DNA from: Cryphonectria parasitica EP155
Taxonomy: Eukaryota; Ascomycota; Sordariomycetes; Diaporthales; Cryphonectriaceae
Reading direction: 5' to 3'
Assembly: GCF_011745365.1 (NCBI RefSeq)
Contig: NW_024468917.1
Coordinates: 558,001-622,000, forward strand
DNA length: 64,000 nt
Shown piece by piece: positions 56,715 to 64,000 of this stretch (position 1 is its first letter; each line of letters starts with the position of its first letter). The position numbers were made by a program, and so were the translations under genes. Under the pieces are notes generated by a model. The model had not been told where the DNA came from. It searched no databases and worked only from the letters and a program-made list of their open reading frames with translations.

Positions 56715-59074
56715 ATTGGATCTTATTGAGGGTTTGCTTGTGTTTTGGTTTAGTACACTAAAGTGGTCATGATGAGGCGGTATGGTTATGGTTTGAGAGA
56801 GCATGATTTAACCATCAACCGGGTTCATAGCCTGCGGGGAAGCAAGCTTACAGCAGAGAGGCACCGGCGATGGAGTGAAGGGTAATGATTGATTAGACTA
56901 ACCCCCCCCCCCCCCTCCCCCTCCGATCCGGACAGACGGCAGATGTCCGGCCATCCAGCCGGCTGATCTCTCCCTCTCTCTTTAAATTTTTGGTCCAAGA
57001 ACATGTAGAGTAAAAATTCGTCTTTTTTTGTTGAGCCACGATGCACTTTATAAGGAATCGCTCGGATGATTATTCAAGTAAGTAATCACTGCTGTGCCGC
57101 ACAGCTTCTCCCCCGGCCATCCTTGGCAATTACTTGATTCGCCCACAGCAGCTCCGTCGGCCTTTTTCGATCCAAAGCCTCAATCAAATACTCAGTCTCT
57201 TGTCCGTGTCCAACACAGAAAACCTACCGCAAGTTCATCACTGCGAAAGGACATGATCCTCTGCTTCTTTGCTCTTTGCCAATGCTTCAAACTCCTATTG
57301 CCTGAATCAGAGGCATGTCATACTCCCATAATTAAATCACCGGCTCCGTTCGGCAATACTCTGTCGTATGCCTTGCAATTTCGGACCTGGGGGTGGCTGA
57401 GGACCCCAGGAAATCCCCGACCAAGTACCCCAGAAAGCCAAAGAATAATGGAGATGTTACCGTAAGACGCTGTAAGCGCGCATCCTTGGTGGAGGATCAC
57501 AGCAGGTGCTACGTCAGTAACATACACGTAGCTTGGAGAGGGACGGACAGCGAAGAGCAAAGACAGAACGGGGGAAGCCAATGGAAGCGTCAGCTTCGGC
57601 GATTTCTTTTTCTTGCTTAGCGAGGGGCAGCATTACGGATTTGCATTTACACACTCTCTCCTTCTCTTATCGCCTGTCATGCCTGAACCCGACAGTTTGC
57701 AGCATGCAAAACTTGTGGCCAATTCCATTGATCCAATCCTTATGCTATAAGCCAAATACGCAACGCACTGCACTGGAATGCATCATCATGGTTAACAAAT
57801 AAGGTCCCCTTACATTATCCTATCTATACCAGCTAAACTGGATTCATCCATTACCCTTTCTAGTCATTCCCATACGTTTTAAGATTTCCATTTCAAGTAA
57901 TTCCCTTCTCCGAATGGTCCGTGCTTACCGGAGGTTTTCTTTTTCTTATCTTCTTCTTCCTCTTGTCCTCTCTCTCCGAATCCTACGCCCCGAGATGAGC
58001 ACCTTGCCCAACGGACAGCGAATGGATTGCCGAGAGCCGGTATTTATTATGCTTTGGCCGTGACAGCGGTGAAGTCAGCCAGCAAAAGACGGGACAACAA
58101 ATCATAACTCTAACTTTTGCCAACTCACACACAGACTCACACATACACGCACACACAGAGTCTCCTAGGTCTCACTTACATCCCATGCCTCCCCCCCCCC
58201 TCCCCTCCGCTTTCTTACGTGTAGGCCGAGATCTGCATAATCACAGCACAAAGCATCAGTAAGCACGTAATACCAGAGCTTCTTGATTGCCACCTCAGGA
58301 GGGGGGCCCCGGTGGGTTTAGTGTCTTTCTCTTGTCTCTTGTGAGGTGTCACTCACTTGTTGTGACGAGAGCCTTGGATAATTCCAAGACATGGTTTTGT
58401 TCCCTCTCCTTCCCCCCTTCCCTCGGGCCCCTGTACATTGAGGTCAGACCTTGTCTGGTCGTGACAATGATTACCGGTTTAGGTGGCTGGTTGGTCTGGG
58501 GCCCGAGTCTTTGAAGGATTGCTTGAGAAACAGAGAGATGGCCGGCCAGTGTTTAATGTAGGGCGGCTGTCCTCCTTCATACATGCGTCACGGAGCTATA
58601 GCGTGCATCTCTTGCTCCTCTCTCTATACTCCTTATCCTCTCTCTCGTTTTCGGAGACTCCGGAACGAGGCACGGCACGACACCCGTTACGATATTCGGC
58701 GTCGGACTCCGGACTACGGACTTATTGTGGCGTGGTCATCCTTTCTCGATTGGTCTCCATGCTGGATGCCTTACTTTCCTCTATTATACAAGTTCGGACT
58801 TTTCAGAGCAATTCCATTCATCTTTCTTCCGCTTCCATCGCTTCCCTCCAAGGAACGGTGCTGAATCGGGCGATACGCCGCCCCCCCCCCCTCTCCCAAA
58901 TTTGCGTGACAAACCATAATACCTTACCTAGATACCTAAGCACCTAGAGGATCTTATCTTTTTGTTCCTCATAGTGCGGCAGATCTCATACCCGGGGATA
59001 GCGCTGAAAAGGACTGCAGCGCTGTCGCCGTTGCCATTCTGCCACGCCTACCTTGCCTTGATGTGTTGTGCGCA

Positions 59075-59105
<31 letters not shown>

Positions 59106-59407
59106 CAGGACACCATCCGGGGGGTTCCCTTAACACACACGCAAACGCACACAGACGCCAAAGGATCCTGAATCCTACCGGTTCCACACTAGCTGAAGGG
59201 CCTTTACCCAGGGTAATACTACGTGGGAGGTTTCTCCATCTTTTGTGGCATTGCATTTACTTAGTTCCCTTGGTATCCTTTTTTTCTTCTCTCTTACCGT
59301 GATAAATTATTATACGGAATGGGAAGCGGGACGAAGTGAGACCTCATTCAAAGACAACGACGACATTTGGCGCTCCAGTCTCTCTCACCTTTGCTCTCAC
59401 ACGCAAG
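56715..59407. other. Divergent intergenic region
   Basis: Between the DsbA-like and Zn2Cys6 genes. Contains a C14 run near 56902-56915, CA-rich DNA about 58128-58160, further C/T runs at 58190-58205 and 58880-58894, and (TC)13 at 59075-59100. Open frames 57094-57465 and 58483-58947 have no recognisable features. Confidence 0.5.
59075..59100. repeat. (TC)13 microsatellite
   Basis: Thirteen TC units about 310 bp upstream of the Zn2Cys6 start codon, possibly in the promoter or 5' leader. Confidence 0.75.
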
Positions 59408-61003
59408 ATGATAGCACAAACAACCACAACCCGTAAAGACGCCGCCCCCGACACCCCCATGAGAGATCACCCCGTCGTAGGCCAAGCACAGGTCTACAGC
59501 AGCCCCATCACCACCTCCCCAGACAAGCCCACCGGCCTCGACGAGGTCAAAGATGTCACCACCACCATCAACACGGAGAATCCCCCTTCTTCGCCAACGA
59601 CAGCCAAACGCCTGGCCTGCGAGCGCTGTCACAACCAGAAGCTGCGCTGCGCCCGCCAGCACGACAGGCTCAGCTGCGATAGGTGTCTGGCGGCCAATGC
59701 CACCTGCACAGAGAGGATACCGCGGCGGCTAGGCCGCCCCCACTCCACTAACGCTTCGGTCAGCAAGACGACGGCCAAGAAGCGCCGCCAGCGTCCTGTG
59801 CTGCACCAGACTGCCACCCCACCGTCTAGTGTAGGCCAGCCTGCGTCTTCAACAAAGGGCATCAGCAGTAGTAGAAAGTCCTTGAGTGGAGAGTCGACGA
59901 CGACAGCAGCTGATGACGCAGTGGTGTCTAATCATCACCATGAGTTTATCACCGACCTTAGCGCGGCGGTCATTCTCGAGCCCACGCCACCGTTGTCTCT
60001 CCCGGAAAGGCGGCAGAGCCCTTGGCCGCTCAATGGGTTGCTTTCACCAAGTGACTGTCCCAGCCCGTTCGACTGGAGCGTAAGCGACGCCGAGAACACG
60101 TCGGCGGGCCAGCAGCAGCAACAACAGCAACAGCTCGACGACAGCTGCCACGCTCTCTTCCCAGGTGCCTTGATCGGCGGTCTGGGCGGCGGGCTCAACT
60201 CGCTGATGCCATCCTTTGAGGACGCGTCTGATGCATTGCTGGTGAACAACAACCACCACCACCAGCACCACCAGCACCATCACCCTCACGTGGGTGGTGG
60301 CGATCCAATGACAGTCGAGAGCGCATCCCCAACCACATCAATGACTCAGGACCCCGTCGAGAGGCTGACAAGCCTCCACCTCGAGTTGTACCAGTGCCTC
60401 AACTCGTTCAGGACCATCGAGCACCAGGGCCTCGTTGCCAGAGGCGAGCCAGAGACCGACAGCCTCGCTGTCGCCTCCGCCCTGGACTGGGTGGAGCGCC
60501 TCTTCCAGGCGGCAGAGGAGTTCATCGAGATCCTAAAGCAGGGTTTCGTGGGCCCTGACGCAGCCCTGCAGTACGCATCACCCGCATCGCCGCTTATGCT
60601 GGATGAGGAGGCCGAGATGCTGCACCAGCCTTCACCGCCGCCCTCAACGTCGTCAGGTCTGGACAGCGCGACGGGCCTGATGGTCGTCAGCTGCTACGTC
60701 CGCCTCCTCCAGATTTTCGAGAGCTTCGCCTCGGTGCTGCCGGCCACGCTGGATGCCTGCTGCGCCGCCAGTGCCAGCCTGCTTGGGGTGCGCATCGGGA
60801 GTTTTTGCCCTACGGTCGACAGAAAACTGAGCACCGTCTTCATCGTACAGTACGTCTACCACCTCCTGGATGGTATCTGCGGTGCTGTCGAGGCGTCTGT
60901 CGGGACACAGGGCGTTCATGGACCTACTCTTGTGGATGCGAGGAATTCGGAGGGGAGGGTGAGGGAGCGCATATCCACCAGCGTAAACATATCCTGTTTG
61001 TAG
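59408..61003 (+). CDS. Zn2Cys6 transcription factor
   Basis: Single exon, 531 aa from ATG 59408 (MIAQTTTTRK). The zinc cluster is LACERCHNQKLRCARQHDRLSCDRCLAANATC: cysteines at 71, 74, 81, 90, 93 and 100, followed by RIPRRLGRP, a basic tail. Spacing C-x2-C-x6-C-x8-C-x2-C-x6-C is canonical. Between residues ~110 and 330 the chain is low-complexity, with a Gln run (QQQQQQQQ) and His-rich HHHQHHQHHHPH. A helical C-terminal region includes ALDWVERLFQAAEEFIEILK and LMVVSCYVRLLQIFESFA, the pattern seen in AflR-type regulators of secondary metabolism. No biosynthetic genes are adjacent, so its targets are unknown. The C-terminal end could be altered by unseen splicing. Confidence 0.92.
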   Translation: MIAQTTTTRKDAAPDTPMRDHPVVGQAQVYSSPITTSPDKPTGLDEVKDVTTTINTENPPSSPTTAKRLACERCHNQKLRCARQHDRLSCDRCLAANATCTERIPRRLGRPHSTNASVSKTTAKKRRQRPVLHQTATPPSSVGQPASSTKGISSSRKSLSGESTTTAADDAVVSNHHHEFITDLSAAVILEPTPPLSLPERRQSPWPLNGLLSPSDCPSPFDWSVSDAENTSAGQQQQQQQQLDDSCHALFPGALIGGLGGGLNSLMPSFEDASDALLVNNNHHHQHHQHHHPHVGGGDPMTVESASPTTSMTQDPVERLTSLHLELYQCLNSFRTIEHQGLVARGEPETDSLAVASALDWVERLFQAAEEFIEILKQGFVGPDAALQYASPASPLMLDEEAEMLHQPSPPPSTSSGLDSATGLMVVSCYVRLLQIFESFASVLPATLDACCAASASLLGVRIGSFCPTVDRKLSTVFIVQYVYHLLDGICGAVEASVGTQGVHGPTLVDARNSEGRVRERISTSVNISCL

Positions 61004-61508
61004 TCTGTATGATCGCATATAGAAATTAGAGAGACGATTTTGGGAGAAGACAGCGGGGCTATCTTTTTCAGAGGTCATGGGAGAGAAACTCTATTAAAAG
61101 GCTTCACTATGGAAGGAAAGAAAGAAGGGAAGAAACCAGCCTAAGCTAGGCTGGCTGAATCAATCAATCTATCCAGGGAAGGCGCGGCAGGTGGCTGCCA
61201 GATACATCCGGCCCAGCAAGTCACTGGGTCTCGCACAGATTTGTTATTGCGAACAAAGATGCGTCAATATTCAACATGACGCTGCTGGCGAGATGGAATA
61301 GGAACTGTCTTTTGTTTGGAGGGGTGGACGATGGAGACACGGAATCTTTTTTATTTTTTATTTGTTTGAGTCATCAGTTGGAAAACCACTCGGTCCAACA
61401 CTCATCTTTTCAACAATGATACCCCCTTTTAGTTTTGGTAGAAGTTTAGAAACAAAACAAGAGGTTCGAAAGGAGGACGCTACATCTTGTTATTATATCT
61501 CTTGTTCA
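61004..61508. other. Convergent intergenic region
   Basis: 3' flanks of the Zn2Cys6 and BCS1-like genes; a T-rich run lies at 61348-61368. Nothing else seen. Confidence 0.55.
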
Positions 61509-63630
61509 TCACTCTTTCGGCGTCGTGGGTGGAGTATCAGGATGCTCCTCTCCCAACAAAAAGGCGTCTGTCTTCCGGTCAAGAGACGGCCTCCGATACA
61601 CTCGAGGGTCTTTCATCCATTCCTCCAGCTCCTGCACAGCCCGCCTGGGCTCCGCACGAAAGTCCTTAAAGTACTGCTGGATCAGAGCCGGGCTGAACTT
61701 GGCATCCTGGATCTTGTCGGAAAACTCCTTGGCCAGCACATAAATGTCCTCGTCCGTCCAGTCCTCCATCTCTGGGTGCTTCAGCCTTGTCTCGCGGGAC
61801 ATGTGCTGGCCCCAGCGCGTGCCCGTATACGCGTTGATAAACATATCCTCGGCCTGCTTCTTGGTTGTCTTGGTGAAGGAGATGATGCGGTCGGCTCGGC
61901 CTGTTCGGATGAGGGCTTCGTCTAGGTTCTCGATGTGGTTGGTTGTCATGATCAGGATGCGGCCTAAGAGAGGTGAGAAAGGAACGTCAAGCTTTTTTGT
62001 TCCTGTCATAAATTTGGGTTTGACTTGCCCTCTGAAGCTGCTACTCCATCTATCGCGTTCAGCAATCCGCTCAGTGTCACCGTGTTCTCGCGCGTCCTGG
62101 ACCGTGACTCTTTCCCTCCATGGCCTCTCCCCGTCGCGGCCCGTGCGATATTGGCCTCCCCATCAGACGACCTCGAGTCAGAGTCATCGTCTTCTTCCGA
62201 ATCCACGTCTTTGTCGTCGGCTTCCTTTTGGTCCTTGGGGAGATTCCTTGACAGTGGCTGTGTAGCATCGACGTCCTCAAGCAAGACGATACAGTGGCGA
62301 GGGAGGCTACAGAAGAGCGACTCAATGTCGCTATCATTGAGGCCCGGTGACGAGAGGTTGATCATGTACACTGGCAGACCAAAGTCGCTAGCCAGGGCGA
62401 AGGCCAGGGAAGACTTGCCCGTACCGGGTGGTCCGCTGAAGAGGTAGCCGAGACGGAGAGGGAGGCCTTTCTCCCGGTACCATAAGACACCTGAGCGGGT
62501 GAGGAAGTTCCTGATGTCGGTGATGATCACGTCCTTTTGCTGCTCGTCAAGGACGACTGTACTCAGGGGACGGCGCAGTCTTGATTTGCTCCGGCCCCAG
62601 TAGGGTTTTTGGCTGAGTTGGTGCCACGGGGACGCAGGACTGTAAATTATGGTTTTGTCACAGTTCTGCGCGGCGTCGTCTTTTAATATCTTCACGAGCA
62701 GCTCCCTCAATGGCTCTTTGGTCCTTCTGTTAGTGAGTGATGAAACCTGATACTATATCGTGTCCTTTCTTTTGCTTTCTCTTCTTTATTTGTTCTCTCC
62801 GTTTTTCGGAGAAACACAAGAGATGAGATTCAGGCGGCAGAACTTGAAATGTAAGTTTACTTGCCAGTGCTTCGCCTCCAGTTGAAGCAGTAAATGTCAA
62901 GCCAATTATCGGGTGCCTCTCTTCCGTGAAACTCAAGTTTCTGGATCCAAAGCAGGCTTTTTAGAACCTCTGTGCATGAGAGAGGAAGGAGAGACCAGCG
63001 GGTGCACTCGAGCAGGTCGTACCTTGTCTTTGCGCTCGATCATCCAGAAGTATGACCATCCCGACCAAAACCGAATCTGGGTTATTTCGGGCAGGAAATC
63101 AGGGACCTATCATATCAAAAGAGATCAGTCATTTTGCAATGAACCCCTGCTTCCGTCCTTTATTACACTCTAAGATATAGTCAATCACTCACAACTTCGT
63201 TCAGCAGTCGCCCAATATCAATCTTGTCCTCCGAATCCGGAACCACAATTTTATCCTCGAAGAACCCCCCACGCCATGAGATCTTGGCCGTGTTAACAGA
63301 GGCAAGCTGCTCATGGTGTCTGATCGTCCAGTCCACCACATTCTGATACATGGTACAGTTCTCATGCATAGAGATCTTGGTATAACAGGTAACGAGCACT
63401 AAATCCCGAATCGCTTTCCAGGCCGAGTATACTATGTGAGACAGGGCTAGCGATGATAGCACGCCCAGACTGAACAAGCCGAGTTTCGTCCCCAGCACCA
63501 GGTGGATCAACACATCGACATTGAGGCCGTTGATGAAGGTTTCTACGGCGGGGAAGTATGCGAGAATGCTGCGCCAGTTCATCCAGATCGCCACTGAGGA
63601 GAGGGTCTGGAGAGAGGGCAGAACTTCCAT
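61509..63630 (-). CDS. BCS1-like AAA ATPase
   Basis: Five exons: 63630-63193, 63106-63023, 62940-62861, 62726-62029 and 61963-61509. Three introns are GT-AG; the last (62028-61964) begins GCAAGT, a GC-AG intron, the only choice keeping frame into GRILIMTTNH. Product 584 aa. Residues ~40-90 include a hydrophobic span (FSLGVLSSLALSHIVYSAWKAI). The BCS1 N-domain ends STGKRTKEPLRELL. The AAA domain carries Walker A SGPPGTGKSS (298-307), Walker B CIVLLEDVD (346-354) and, after an acidic/serine-rich insert of about 55 residues, NTVTLSGLLNAIDGV and RTGRADRIISF. BCS1 inserts the Rieske protein into complex III, but filamentous fungi have many diverged BCS1-like paralogues of unknown role, and the insert suggests this is one of those. 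Confidence 0.92.
62028..62029 (-). other. Junction of GC-AG intron donor in the BCS1-like gene
   Basis: The exon ends ..GCTTCAGAGG and the intron starts GCAAGT, the usual context of the rare GC donor class; the acceptor is CTCTTAG at 61970-61964. A GT donor six bases further in would put the next exon out of frame. Confidence 0.7.
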
Positions 63631-64000
63631 GGCCGTCCGTGGTTATCTGTCTTAAATCAGGTGATGATCCAGCCGTTGAGTCGGACTCGAAAAGGATGGC
63701 CTGTGTGGGTGAATAACAGTCAGCCAGCCCAGTGGATGGATTTGATAGAGTCAGAGATGGGCAGAGCAAGTTGACAAGAATCTTGAAGTCTCTTTCTTTC
63801 CAGAGGCTGATTCTGGAATTCCGATTTTTATGTGGACGGCAGTTACGATGCGCTCGCGTAGATAACTATTTTCTTGTGTCCAGGCGACCAAGGCTCATAA
63901 GGCTCTTTGACATCCCACATCGGTCACCGCAGGCGCACTTGAGAAGTACGGTAACAAAGGACAAGAATCTTCGGCGGTGTATCTTGTAGTGTAATGGTAT
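63631..64000. other. Upstream region of the BCS1-like gene and window end
   Basis: No coding feature. Possible tRNA start in the last 25 bases. Confidence 0.5.
63979..64000 (+). tRNA. Possible 5' end of a truncated tRNA gene
   Basis: TAGTGTAATGGT near 63987-63998 fits the A-box of eukaryotic tRNA genes (TRGYNNANNNGG) and is preceded by seven bases that could form an acceptor strand. The rest of the gene lies outside the window, so neither folding nor identity can be tested. Confidence 0.3.

Noticed and set aside
59408..63630. A secondary-metabolite gene cluster around the Zn2Cys6 regulator
   Set aside because: No synthase, P450, transporter or methyltransferase genes are present nearby in the window.

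Overview
This is nuclear DNA of a filamentous ascomycete (Pezizomycotina; the gene set and intron style fit Sordariomycetes, but genus cannot be fixed from sequence alone). Signs: small introns, mostly about 45-130 bp, with GT..AG ends; long pyrimidine-rich 5' leaders; dispersed microsatellites and C/T homopolymer runs; and fungus-specific families (2EXR, DUF3405, Zn2Cys6, GH76 Dfg5/Dcw1-like, FluG-like, BCS1-like AAA). I support 17 protein genes and one decayed gene, separated by unusually long gene-poor spacers of 0.5 to 6 kb. Exon-intron structures were deduced by hand from reading frame, splice signals and family alignment from memory.

Layout. 0-3 kb: Arp1/centractin of dynactin (minus, cut by the window edge) and a 90-aa mitochondrial-type protein (minus). 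6.6-13.2 kb: a divergent pair, an acyltransferase-3 membrane protein (minus) and an Och1-like GT32 glycosyltransferase (plus). 14.9-17.3 kb: a DUF3405 type II membrane protein (minus). 17.3-23.4 kb: a 6-kb stretch without a supportable gene. 23.4-26.7 kb: a 225-aa protein of unknown function (plus) converging on the mRNA-export WD40 protein Rae1/Gle2 (minus). 28.4-33.1 kb: a large unknown protein (minus) divergent from ethanolamine-phosphate cytidylyltransferase (plus). 34.9-38 kb: a 2EXR protein (plus) converging on a tubby-C-terminal-like protein (minus). 40.3-44.1 kb: the densest part: a 2OG-Fe(II) oxygenase (plus), a MYND zinc-finger protein (minus) and a secreted aspartic protease (minus). 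47.2-48.8 kb: a GPI-anchored GH76 wall enzyme (minus). 50.3-51.3 kb: relic of a calcineurin-like phosphoesterase (minus). 52.8-56.7 kb: a FluG-like amidohydrolase/glutamine-synthetase fusion (plus) converging on a DsbA/FrnE-like protein (minus). 59.4-63.6 kb: a Zn2Cys6 regulator (plus) converging on a BCS1-like AAA ATPase (minus) that contains a GC-AG intron. The last 25 bases may open a tRNA gene.

The genes do not form an obvious metabolic cluster. Several act in the secretory pathway or cell wall (GT32, GH76, aspartic protease, possibly DUF3405 and acyltransferase 3), others are core housekeeping genes (Arp1, Rae1, cytidylyltransferase). I see no CRISPR array, no intact transposon and no clear new system; the most interesting items are the decayed phosphoesterase, the unusual GT32 architecture, the BCS1-like protein with acidic insert and GC-AG intron, and the unknown proteins at 23.4 and 28.4 kb.
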